Below, one piece after another: positions 1-5,935 of a DNA stretch of 7,414 nucleotides. A model generated the notes under the pieces. It was given only the letters and a program-made list of their open reading frames with translations. It had not been told where the DNA came from and did not search any database. The stretch's first letter is position 1; each line of letters starts with the position of its first letter. Source of the stretch: Candidatus Sigynarchaeota archaeon (GTDB taxonomy: Archaea > Asgardarchaeota > Lokiarchaeia > Sigynarchaeales > Sigynarchaeaceae); contig JAUQYW010000011.1 in NCBI GenBank assembly GCA_030587525.1, forward strand, positions 1 through 7,414. The letters are read 5' to 3'. The translations under genes and the position numbers were made by a program.

Positions 1-2
1 AT

Positions 3-140
3 GCAGACTTAATAGATGATAGCAGGAAATCCGCTGGCACCTGTCCCAACTGTGGCGGCATGCTGAAGGAAACGATGACGGTTGACAAGAAATCCGGCGA
101 GCACGTGCGAATATGCAAATCGTGCAATCGCCTTTTCTAG
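3..140 (+). CDS. Small zinc-ribbon protein, C-terminal part (5' end outside window)
   Basis: The reading frame is open from the left edge and gives 45 residues before a TAG stop at 138-140. Seen: a four-cysteine pattern, T-C-P-N-C-G-G, then 20 residues between the second and third cysteines, then I-C-K-S-C-N. This CxxC...CxxC spacing is typical of zinc-ribbon folds, which bind one structural zinc ion and often contact nucleic acid or partner proteins. No other domain is visible in the part present, so the partner and function are unknown. The ATG at position 1 is in another frame and hits a stop after three codons, so it is not the start. The downstream gene carries a ribbon of the same spacing, with about 14 of 34 aligned residues identical by eye, so the two look like tandem duplicates. 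The coding call is fairly secure because of this conservation. Confidence 0.7.
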   Translation, partial: ADLIDDSRKSAGTCPNCGGMLKETMTVDKKSGEHVRICKSCNRLF

Positions 141-153
141 GCGAGTTTGGATC

Positions 154-169
154 TTTCTATATTTTTTTG
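154..169 (+). promoter_or_regulatory. TATA-like element with T-run between the two zinc-ribbon genes
   Basis: The run TTTCTATATTTTTTTG lies 14 bases after the stop of the first zinc-ribbon gene. It can be read as an archaeal TATA box, which would place a transcription start near 185-190 and fits a GTG start at 209. The seven T at 162-168 could equally end transcription of the first gene. The sequence does not decide between these, and both may hold. Confidence 0.4.
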
Positions 170-208
170 TCACAAAGATGCGATATTCTTTCACCAATCA
201 CAAGTGAC

Positions 209-388
209 GTGGACAATTTCATTTGGTTCCCAAAGCTGAAGCCGAAAATCCAAAAACCGTTACCAGACAAGAAATTTCCACCGGGAACGTGCCCATATTG
301 TGGCGGACCGATAAAAGACACACTAATGTACGATGAATTCACGGGGCGCCCGATCAAAATATGCCCGAAATGCAAGACGCGAGCTTGA
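209..388 (+). CDS. Small zinc-ribbon protein, second copy
   Basis: Complete small protein of about 59 residues from a GTG at 209 to TGA at 386-388. An N-terminal stretch of about 25 residues rich in Lys and Pro leads into one ribbon: G-T-C-P-Y-C-G-G, a 20-residue gap, then I-C-P-K-C. The four cysteines should bind one zinc. Binding of nucleic acid or protein is a family-level guess. The frame is open further upstream to an ATG at 113, but that start would overlap the previous gene by 28 bases and would translate a T-rich, TATA-like stretch into residues that do not look protein-like. I therefore prefer the GTG, although no Shine-Dalgarno motif precedes it; a TTG at 167 is also in frame. The ribbon aligns without gaps to the one ending at 140. 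The coding call is good; the start is uncertain. Confidence 0.6.
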   Translation: MDNFIWFPKLKPKIQKPLPDKKFPPGTCPYCGGPIKDTLMYDEFTGRPIKICPKCKTRA

Positions 389-404
389 AAGCTGTTCCGG
401 CTTT
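388..404 (+). terminator. Weak hairpin plus T-run after the second zinc-ribbon gene
   Basis: AAAGC at 388-392 can pair with GCTTT at 400-404 around a seven-base loop, followed by a T-rich tail (TTGTAATTT). It lies between two convergent genes, where a terminator is expected. The stem has only five base pairs, so this is weak. Confidence 0.25.
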
Positions 405-436
405 TGTAATTTAGCATGCCTTCATTTCCCCGGAGT

Positions 437-1264
437 TTAAAATGCCAAGCCGAAGTATTCCAGCATCTCGAAGCATTTCTTGTGGAACACGACCATCCCG
501 TGCCCGTCCCATGTCAGCGCCAGCTTGGCTGGAACGCCTTTCGCCTCCAGCCCCGATAGCATCCGTTGCACCCATTCGACCGGGACGGTCTTGTCCTTCC
601 GCCCGTGGCCGATGAAGACGCGAGGCGAGGTCGCCGTTGCGAATTCGAGGAGGCCTTTCAACGTAAACGGCGTGAAAAGGGAGGGCTGCTCGTCGGGCGT
701 GGCGCCAAAGGTTTCCTTGAAAACGTGCTTCAGACCCTCGTTGCCAGGCCCATAATGGCCTGGTTCGTGTTCCATCAACTGTTGGTACAGCATCGGGAGG
801 TCCACGGGTGCCGTGAACGCGCCTATGCCCGCGAATTTGCCAGCCTGCTTGAGACCCAAGTAATACGCCCCCCAACCGCCGACAGAGTTCCCGACCAGGA
901 AGACACGTTTCTCGTCGATGGGATGCGCTGCCACCACGCTATCGATGATATCGAGCATATCTTGCTCCGATTCGTGCGTGTAGAACTGATAACGCCGCGC
1001 GATCGGTGACACGACGGCAAAACCATACTCCTCGGCAGGGTGGATCGCCTTGGTGCGACTCAAGAAGATCTTGGTGCGGGGATTCGTGCCATGGAGGATG
1101 ACGAGCAGCGGCATCCGCTTGTCGATACTCGTCAAGGTGGTGGGCAAGAAAAGATTGTAATGGAGATTCTTGCCATCCAGCGAGGAGGGCACGGCGTGGA
1201 GCTGGATACAAGCGTCCAGGCGGTTCCCGTGCTTCCTTTCCAAGCTCACCATGGTGTGTCGCAT
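437..1264 (-). CDS. Alpha/beta hydrolase (esterase/peptidase-like), full catalytic triad
   Basis: Predicted protein of 275 residues, probably a cytoplasmic carboxylesterase or acyl-peptide-type hydrolase, since no signal peptide is visible. Seen, numbered from the chosen start: an oxyanion-hole motif L-L-V-I-L-H-G-T at about 53-60, a nucleophile elbow G-N-S-V-G-G with Ser127, an acidic residue in G-R-K-D-K-T-V-P (Asp224), and a histidine in W-D-G-H-G (His255). Order and spacing match the alpha/beta hydrolase fold, in the dienelactone hydrolase / PHB-depolymerase-like / S9-like area. The substrate cannot be read from sequence. The frame is open to an ATG at 1366, but I chose the ATG at 1264 because AAGGAG (minus strand, 1276-1281) stands 11 bases upstream; the extra N-terminal residues of the longer form would overlap the divergent gene. 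An ATG at 1252 is a further alternative. Confidence 0.85.
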   Translation of the reverse strand: MRHTMVSLERKHGNRLDACIQLHAVPSSLDGKNLHYNLFLPTTLTSIDKRMPLLVILHGTNPRTKIFLSRTKAIHPAEEYGFAVVSPIARRYQFYTHESEQDMLDIIDSVVAAHPIDEKRVFLVGNSVGGWGAYYLGLKQAGKFAGIGAFTAPVDLPMLYQQLMEHEPGHYGPGNEGLKHVFKETFGATPDEQPSLFTPFTLKGLLEFATATSPRVFIGHGRKDKTVPVEWVQRMLSGLEAKGVPAKLALTWDGHGMVVFHKKCFEMLEYFGLAF

Positions 1265-1271
1265 TGCGTGT

Positions 1272-1281
1272 CCATCTCCTT
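1272..1281 (-). promoter_or_regulatory. Shine-Dalgarno site deciding the hydrolase start
   Basis: The minus strand reads AAGGAGATGG here, with 11 bases between GGAG and the ATG at 1264. This supports 1264 over the longer start at 1366. Confidence 0.6.
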
Positions 1282-1301
1282 CGCTATTGATGGAAGCAAT
1301 C

Positions 1302-1310
1302 CTTATTAAC
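1302..1310. promoter_or_regulatory. AT-rich TATA-like element in the divergent region
   Basis: CCTTATTAA on the + strand (TTAATAAGG on the minus strand) is the only AT-rich core between the divergent starts at 1264 and 1332. It lies about 25 bases from the expected transcription start of either gene, so it could serve one direction or both. Archaeal TATA boxes are weakly directional without a BRE, and I see no clear BRE on either side. Confidence 0.3.
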
Positions 1311-1316
1311 TTCGAC

Positions 1317-1323
1317 GAGGGAG
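1317..1323 (+). promoter_or_regulatory. Shine-Dalgarno site favouring the GTG start at 1332
   Basis: GAGGGAG is followed by eight bases and then GTG at 1332-1334. The upstream in-frame ATG at 1290 has no such motif. Confidence 0.5.
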
Positions 1324-1331
1324 CTTTGTTC

Positions 1332-1886
1332 GTGACCGGACAAATCACGGACGCGTTCATGTACAAAGGCGAGCGTTATTCCCTCGTGGGCGTCCATGGG
1401 CAAGGATTGTTCACGCCCGAGGCCTTCAAGATGAGGGCCTACCACACGAGCACGGGTTGCTGGCGGGGCTACGTCATGACCTTTGCCTGCACGGGCACCG
1501 AATTGCTTTTGGACGAGATGTCCCTCAACGTTAACAGACCCCGTGCCATCAACAAGGTGAAACCCCAGCAAGGCGATTGGATGTTTAAATTTACCTACAA
1601 GAACCTCGGGGTGAAGGCCCCGTTCACGGGCAGCTTGTTGCTTGGAAAGGACTTCATTACGTCGATGTACATCCACATGGGGTTTCAACGGCCCATTGCA
1701 TTCAAGACCGTCCTAGAGCTCCTCGTGACCAACGGCACCATCACGGAGGTGAAGGACTTGTCGGCAAAAATGGAGGAAGTGCGCAACAAGAACCCCTCGG
1801 ATGGAGCCGAACCTGGATCAACGTCCAAGGACGACGTGATGAAGTGGATAGGTAAGACCTTTTCCCTGGATTATGGCTTTGATTGA
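1332..1886 (+). CDS. Conserved-looking protein of unknown function with G-C-W-R-G-Y motif
   Basis: Predicted soluble protein of 184 residues, with no signal peptide or membrane segment. Seen: Y-K-G-E-R-Y near residue 11, G-L-F-T-P-E-A-F at 25-32, T-G-C-W-R-G-Y at 41-47, F-T-G-S-L-L-L-G-K-D-F-I at 98-109 and Y-I-H-M-G-F-Q at 113-119, then a charged tail. Alternating hydrophobic residues suggest a mostly beta-strand fold. From memory, this motif order resembles an uncharacterised protein family found in bacteria, but I cannot name a Pfam entry, and no catalytic set is evident. Start: GTG 1332 has a good Shine-Dalgarno motif and leaves room for the divergent hydrolase promoter. An in-frame ATG at 1290 would give 198 residues; longer frames reach 1170 inside the hydrolase gene and are unlikely. 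The coding call is firm, the function unknown. Confidence 0.75.
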   Translation: MTGQITDAFMYKGERYSLVGVHGQGLFTPEAFKMRAYHTSTGCWRGYVMTFACTGTELLLDEMSLNVNRPRAINKVKPQQGDWMFKFTYKNLGVKAPFTGSLLLGKDFITSMYIHMGFQRPIAFKTVLELLVTNGTITEVKDLSAKMEEVRNKNPSDGAEPGSTSKDDVMKWIGKTFSLDYGFD

Positions 1887-1970
1887 AGGCCGTTGAGGAT
1901 CGTGGCATCCGCATCGGCAGTGGTAATTGATTTCGCTCGTCATTCGGAACCCATTTCTCGATCTTTTTAA

Positions 1971-2873
1971 ATGAACGATCTATATAATCGTTGGAATCGA
2001 CGAAAGGGAAGAAAAGTCGCGGTCGCCGTGGAAAACGCTTACAAGTTATCCGCCGAGATAGTATGCCAGGAAAAAAAATCACTGGAAGGAATGGAAGCGA
2101 AGCGCTGGCAAAAAGCAAACAAGGTCACCATCATCGTTATCCCGGGAGAATATGATACCGTCGAGATCGTGCTCGATTCGCTGGATCTCGAATATGAAAC
2201 GAGAGACCCGGGAGATTTCGATGAACTTGCCCTCAACAACAATGATATCGTCATTATCAACTGCCCCGGGAAGGGTTTTTCCGACGCGGGCTTGGCTACC
2301 CTGAAAAATCACGTTGCCGGGGGCGGTCTCGTCATCACCACGGATTGGGCATTGAAACACGTCGTTCAACGTGCATTCCCGGGATTTATCGAGCACAACG
2401 GGCTGGAGACCTCCACGCCGTTCGTGGATGTCCGGGTCACGGACACGATTGTCGATTACCTCAAGGATCTCGTCGCCCCCGGCACGACGCCGCGCTGGTG
2501 GCTCGAGGAAGGCTCTTATCCCATCCGCATTCTTAACTCGAACGTGCGGCGAATCCTTACATCTCAGGAGATGAAATCGGAGTACCAGGACCCGACGATC
2601 GCGTGCATCATCCACTTTGGAAAGGGCCAGGTCATGCACATGACGTCGCACTTATTCCTGGAGAATGCAGCGCCCTTGGATTCGGAGGAAAAATCCGCTT
2701 TGCCGGATCTCTTGCAAAACTGGCAGATCGACCAAAAAACGCGGTCGCGGATCCTTACCGCCATCGAAAGCGGAATGAATTACAAGGCCATCGAAGCGGC
2801 ATATGTCCTCGAAAATCTCCTCGTCCGCGTCCTTGAGAACCACGTGAAGACCCACGCCAAAAAGGCAAGATAA
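1971..2873 (+). CDS. Class I glutamine-amidotransferase-like (ThuA-like fold) protein
   Basis: Predicted soluble protein of 300 residues in the longest form. Seen, from the ATG at 1971: a strand K-V-T-I-I-V-I-P-G-E-Y at 51-61, a second strand D-I-V-I-I-N-C-P-G at 92-100, then G-G-G-L-V-I-T-T-D-W-A-L at 117-128, a segment P-R-W-W-L-E-E-G-S-Y-P-I at 174-185, and G-K-G-Q-V-M-H-M-T-S-H at 218-228. This strand order and the final G-K-G-x-V-x-H pattern fit flavodoxin-like GATase1-type domains (ThuA/DUF4159-like). At the usual nucleophile-elbow position there is T-D-W rather than a cysteine, so it is probably not a classical amidotransferase; Cys98 lies elsewhere. The last 45 residues look helical. 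The start is uncertain: 1971 has no Shine-Dalgarno motif and overlaps a promoter-like palindrome; GTG 2028 or ATG 2091 would keep the whole domain. The coding frame is sure, the role unknown. Confidence 0.7.
   Translation: MNDLYNRWNRRKGRKVAVAVENAYKLSAEIVCQEKKSLEGMEAKRWQKANKVTIIVIPGEYDTVEIVLDSLDLEYETRDPGDFDELALNNNDIVIINCPGKGFSDAGLATLKNHVAGGGLVITTDWALKHVVQRAFPGFIEHNGLETSTPFVDVRVTDTIVDYLKDLVAPGTTPRWWLEEGSYPIRILNSNVRRILTSQEMKSEYQDPTIACIIHFGKGQVMHMTSHLFLENAAPLDSEEKSALPDLLQNWQIDQKTRSRILTAIESGMNYKAIEAAYVLENLLVRVLENHVKTHAKKAR
1974..1992 (+). promoter_or_regulatory. TATA-like element inside a perfect inverted repeat
   Basis: AACGAT (1974-1979) and ATCGTT (1987-1992) are exact reverse complements flanking CTATATA. 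The spacer is a good TATA-like core, and the arms look like an operator half-site pair. The element overlaps the first codons of the longest frame of the next gene, which suggests that gene may start downstream at GTG 2028 or ATG 2091. The bacterial-style reading TATAAT at 1983-1988 lacks a convincing -35 box. Confidence 0.4.
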
Positions 2874-2893
2874 GGCTCGCGCCGCGCCTCCTT

Positions 2894-2910
2894 GAACTAT
2901 AAAATAGTTC
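2894..2910 (+). promoter_or_regulatory. TATA box inside a perfect 17-base palindrome
   Basis: GAACTAT (2894-2900) and ATAGTTC (2904-2910) are exact reverse complements separated by AAA. The centre CTATAAAATAG is a strong archaeal TATA-like sequence. Transcription from it would begin near 2925-2930, giving a short leader before the ATG at 2941. No T-run follows, so a terminator is less likely. A regulator bound to this repeat would block TBP access. Confidence 0.5.
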
Positions 2911-2940
2911 CAGCTGTAACATGATCAATAAATTACTTAG

Positions 2941-4026
2941 ATGGTTATGTTGAAAATGGCACAAGACGAGTCCTTGAAAAAAATCGAGCAGGAAATTGCC
3001 GCCCATGAGCAAGAATTGACCAAGTTACGAGCCGAGTATATGGCAAGAACCGGCCATATGCCGATACGAAAATTGACCGATTTCGAGTGGAAATGGTCGG
3101 TCTTCATGGGCCTGGGCTTCGCGTTTATCACCATGATCGTGTACTTGCTCGGCATCGCGAAGTATGGGAAGGGTTCTGGAACGGGCATCCCATCGTTCTT
3201 TTTCAGCACGGACATTTCCTATTTCGCGATCTTGACGATCTACGGTTTACTCGCGATCATGATGGTCCAGGCCAAGAAATTCAGTGGCTTTCAAAGCTTT
3301 GCGTTTATATTGGGCTTCTGTTGCATTCACTGGCTGATCTATGACTGGGGATGGCAATTCTATTTGTTCGGCATCGGCAGCATTGGCGATCCCGCGGCAT
3401 TCTGGCAGAGCACGTTCGGCCGAGATTTCCTCGTCGTCAACCCGCCCATGTGGCTGTTTCTTACCGAGGCGATCATCGGCGGTTGCATGGCGTTCTTCAC
3501 CTTCACCTTCCCGCGAGCTCGCCGGCACCTCATCCCGTCCATGTTGTGGCTCTACGCGGTATACGTGAATGCCACGATCCTGGAATTCGCGGGTGTGCCT
3601 GCCTCCACCATCACCATCGTGGCGGTTTGTTTGCTGGTTGCAACGTTCGGATTCCTGGGGTTCTTCGTGTACCAACGGTTGAAATCCGTTCTCCCGGCCT
3701 GGCTCGCGAGACCGAAGGAATCGAACACGGCCCCGCATACAAGGCGTAAATGGAAGCTCACGGGAGACCCGCTCGGGTTCCCGTTCGCGATCGCGATGAT
3801 CGCCATGGTGGCCGCAACGAACCTCGTCCTCGTGCTCAACCCCGCGATTGGCCTGTTTTTCGGCTTAATCCCGTGGTTTATCGTGCCGATCTATTACATC
3901 CTCATCAACTCGACGGGGCTGGCAAGAACCCAACGCATGGTGAAGATCGTGGTAGGTATCACCCTGACGGCGCTATTTGTTGCTTCCATTATCGCGGTCA
4001 GCATCCTTCCCCTGGGTGACCTTTAA
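2941..4026 (+). CDS. Multi-pass membrane protein with N-terminal coiled coil, unknown function
   Basis: Predicted integral membrane protein of 361 residues. Residues 7-36 form a charged heptad-like helix (E-Q-E-I-A-A-H-E-Q-E-L-T-K-L-R), probably a cytoplasmic coiled coil. Hydrophobic segments are seen at about 53-73, 92-111, 116-144, 168-190, 197-218, 222-246, 279-298, 302-324 and 332-356, so roughly nine helices. A basic loop at 247-273 (R-P-K-E, R-R-K) is likely cytoplasmic. An aromatic stretch I-H-W-L-I-Y-D-W-G-W at 129-138 carries buried His and Asp residues that could matter for function. I recognise no transporter or enzyme signature. Starts at 2941, 2947 and 2956 are all in frame; 2941 fits the TATA palindrome upstream. 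It follows the GATase-like gene by 67 bases but appears to have its own promoter. Confidence 0.75.
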   Translation: MVMLKMAQDESLKKIEQEIAAHEQELTKLRAEYMARTGHMPIRKLTDFEWKWSVFMGLGFAFITMIVYLLGIAKYGKGSGTGIPSFFFSTDISYFAILTIYGLLAIMMVQAKKFSGFQSFAFILGFCCIHWLIYDWGWQFYLFGIGSIGDPAAFWQSTFGRDFLVVNPPMWLFLTEAIIGGCMAFFTFTFPRARRHLIPSMLWLYAVYVNATILEFAGVPASTITIVAVCLLVATFGFLGFFVYQRLKSVLPAWLARPKESNTAPHTRRKWKLTGDPLGFPFAIAMIAMVAATNLVLVLNPAIGLFFGLIPWFIVPIYYILINSTGLARTQRMVKIVVGITLTALFVASIIAVSILPLGDL

Positions 4027-4029
4027 TCA

Positions 4030-4037
4030 TTTTTTTT
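4030..4037 (+). terminator. T-run after the membrane-protein gene
   Basis: Eight T in a row begin four bases after the TAA stop, with more T-rich sequence following and no hairpin. Archaeal RNA polymerase terminates at such runs. The place is apt, at the end of a gene facing a convergent neighbour. Confidence 0.45.
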
Positions 4038-4183
4038 CTTGCTGCATTTTGCTCTCCGTGAAATCCTCCTTATGAAAGTAATTCAAGAAGAGACTTCAGT
4101 GATGGTTAAAGAAACGTCAAAGATAGTCGAATCATTTCAGTTGCGATGCAACGGCGGCGTGATCTTCGGGGCTGATGGTTGTA

Positions 4184-5089
4184 TCAGAACAAGGTGATCT
4201 TGACGCCATCATCCTTGACAAAATTATGAATGCCTTCGGCGGCACGCACGTCGACCTTGGACGTGACTTGCGCCGTCACGACATATTTCACCCGCTTTTC
4301 CGCGCCATCACCGGGTTTCTTGAGGATGCACTCGCCTTGCATAATTTTACCGCCACCCTCGGTCGCCGACACGATTTTGATCAAGGACGGGGGAAAAATG
4401 CGAGCATCGCTCTGCTTCGTCGCCTTCCGGAACACGTCACGACCAGAGAAATGGAGCAATGCGAGCGTTTCGCTTTGAAACAAGTTGTTGACGGTTATTG
4501 CCCAGTTCTTTAAGAGAATCGGCGCCACTTGCTCGTCTTCGAACAGTTTCATATACGTTTTTGGCGACCGGTATGGTAAGAGATTCAAAACGGCGAAGGG
4601 ACTCTGATACAGTCTCGTAATGCTCTTGTACGTGCTGTTACCTATCATGCGGCCACGTAATTCTTCGTAAAATTCAGGCGACAGGTGGCCCCGAAGTTCT
4701 TCTTCCATATGCTTGTCGTCAAAATACATGGAATAATACTCGTTGATGACACCCATGAGAGCAGCGTTCGTGTCTTCTGCCATTGCATTGTCAGGATTCA
4801 TGGCAAACTGATGATTGAGCAATGCCGTTTCAAACGCATCAACCAGATCATCGGCGATTGGATTATATCCGAAAACCGCGACCCGTGCCTTGCTCACGTT
4901 GCCGAAATAATAGACGGGAAGTGTCTCTCGCCTGAAAGCAAACTTTGCTGCGAGATAGTGCGCGTCCCATGGCGCCGTTGCGCATGCAAGGATACGATTG
5001 TTGAGAGCTTCGATATCGATTTGCCAATCTAGCACAAAGGAGGAAAGAAACCGTGGTTGATAATCTTGAACTTGGCCAGGACCAGCCAA
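4184..5089 (-). CDS. Uncharacterised protein with faint uracil-DNA-glycosylase-like motifs
   Basis: Predicted soluble protein of 301 residues. Seen: a hydrophobic strand ending in R-V-A-V-F-G-Y-N-P-I at 69-78, an acidic helical region at 100-135, V-L-N-L-L-P-Y-R-S-P-K-T at 167-177, K-N-W-A-I-T at 194-199, and L-A-L-L-H-F-S-G-R-D-V-F at 209-220. A strand followed by G-x-N-P, a later L-x-P-Y-R-S and a buried strand before G-R-D recall the uracil-DNA glycosylase superfamily (G-x-N-P motif, SMUG/DUF-type members). The usual H-P-S closing motif is not seen, so this is a tentative fold guess only. The listed start is a TTG at 5089, the first usable codon after an in-frame TGA; a weak GAGG lies 16 bases upstream. 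GTG at residue 19 is another possibility. It follows the membrane-protein gene by 18 bases, so the two are probably one operon. Confidence 0.6.
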   Translation of the reverse strand: MAGPGQVQDYQPRFLSSFVLDWQIDIEALNNRILACATAPWDAHYLAAKFAFRRETLPVYYFGNVSKARVAVFGYNPIADDLVDAFETALLNHQFAMNPDNAMAEDTNAALMGVINEYYSMYFDDKHMEEELRGHLSPEFYEELRGRMIGNSTYKSITRLYQSPFAVLNLLPYRSPKTYMKLFEDEQVAPILLKNWAITVNNLFQSETLALLHFSGRDVFRKATKQSDARIFPPSLIKIVSATEGGGKIMQGECILKKPGDGAEKRVKYVVTAQVTSKVDVRAAEGIHNFVKDDGVKITLF

Positions 5090-5107
5090 GCATCGAGAAA
5101 TCTGGCC

Positions 5108-5917
5108 TCACGATTTTTTCGACGGCTGGACAAAGCCAAGGTACATCACGACTGACGCCGAGAGCAACGAGATCGAGAGCAAGAGATCGAGGGGAAAGTA
5201 TAACTTCTTGAACGCGACCGTGCCGAGAGCAAGCAGATAAAAAATCGCCGAATACCCGATCATGGACAATCCCCGCTTCGTTTGTTTATCATCGGTTCGC
5301 TTGACGAGCCGGTACGTGGCCCGGATTTGCCACGCGCAGAGCGGGATGATCAATGCAGCCATAAAGAAGTAAGCCATGTACGTGGACACGAGCAAGGGCA
5401 TCAACGCCGGCCAGCCAAGGAAAAAAAAGACCGTGCACGCGTCCAAGATGATAAAAACCGTGTGCCACTTCACGTGATCCTTGAACTTGAAACTGCCCAT
5501 GAAGATATCTTGCAAGAAAAGGTACAACAACACGAGCGCCCACGCGACGGAGACGAAAATGATACCTTCGACCGCATTCCGAAATTCTGGAGATGTAAAG
5601 GTCGTATATTTTCGAATCCCATCCCACGCAAGCCCACCTGCAAGGACGAAATTGAACATGGCAAGCAACAAAGGTGCATCTTTCTTGTTAAGGATGAATT
5701 TCTTCAACAATCTTGTTCCAATGATGAATAAAACCGCGGATGCCGTGAACAAGAGAACCATGTTCGTGATGGTAAATTCCATCGAGACGAATAAATCCGG
5801 CTGGGGTTGCCAGGAAAATCCCAGGTCAAATCCAACGCTTGCTGCCTTGATGACGAGCCATGCTGGGAACGTGATAAGATATAGAGCGTTAATGATGAGG
5901 AAGTATCGGCGTACCAT
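5108..5917 (-). CDS. Eight-helix membrane protein, unknown function
   Basis: Predicted integral membrane protein of 269 residues from ATG 5917. Hydrophobic segments lie at about 5-26, 45-72, 81-101, 115-140, 152-175, 178-199, 216-236 and 241-264, with short charged loops, and the tail ends Q-P-S-K-K-S. The segment from residue 200 onward (T-Y-R-L-V-K-R-T-D-D-K-Q-T-K-R-G then two helices) resembles, from memory, the seven-helix sensor region found in front of some histidine kinases, but no kinase or output domain follows in this protein. That likeness is low confidence. The frame extends to an ATG at 5977, but I chose 5917 because GAAGGAG (minus strand, 5929-5935) is 11 bases upstream and the extra 20 residues would cover promoter-like sequence. 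Its stop is 18 bases before the next gene's TTG start. Confidence 0.75.
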   Translation of the reverse strand: MVRRYFLIINALYLITFPAWLVIKAASVGFDLGFSWQPQPDLFVSMEFTITNMVLLFTASAVLFIIGTRLLKKFILNKKDAPLLLAMFNFVLAGGLAWDGIRKYTTFTSPEFRNAVEGIIFVSVAWALVLLYLFLQDIFMGSFKFKDHVKWHTVFIILDACTVFFFLGWPALMPLLVSTYMAYFFMAALIIPLCAWQIRATYRLVKRTDDKQTKRGLSMIGYSAIFYLLALGTVAFKKLYFPLDLLLSISLLSASVVMYLGFVQPSKKS

Positions 5918-5928
5918 AATGACCGCAT

Positions 5929-5935
5929 CTCCTTC
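5929..5935 (-). promoter_or_regulatory. Shine-Dalgarno site deciding the membrane-protein start
   Basis: The minus strand reads GAAGGAG, 11 bases before the ATG at 5917. This rules in the shorter form over the start at 5977. Confidence 0.55.

Noticed and set aside
113..208. N-terminal extension of the second zinc-ribbon protein from ATG 113
   Set aside because: It overlaps the preceding gene, translates a T-rich promoter- or terminator-like stretch, and has no matching sequence in the paralogous ribbon.
411..875. Long minus-strand frame inside the hydrolase gene
   Set aside because: Arg- and Gly-rich shadow frame; the overlapping frame has a complete alpha/beta hydrolase triad.
2079..2651. 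Minus-strand frame of 190 codons opposite the GATase-like gene
   Set aside because: Its composition (many Arg, Asp, His) is typical of an antisense shadow, and the + strand frame has recognisable fold motifs.
4044..4071. AAGGAGGATTT and GGAG on the minus strand before an ATG, resembling a strong ribosome site
   Set aside because: The frame encodes only six codons before a stop, and no gene continues beyond it.
5036..5240. AAAGGAGGAAAG then GTG on the + strand
   Set aside because: The frame runs antisense through two minus-strand genes and ends after about 55 codons without protein-like character.
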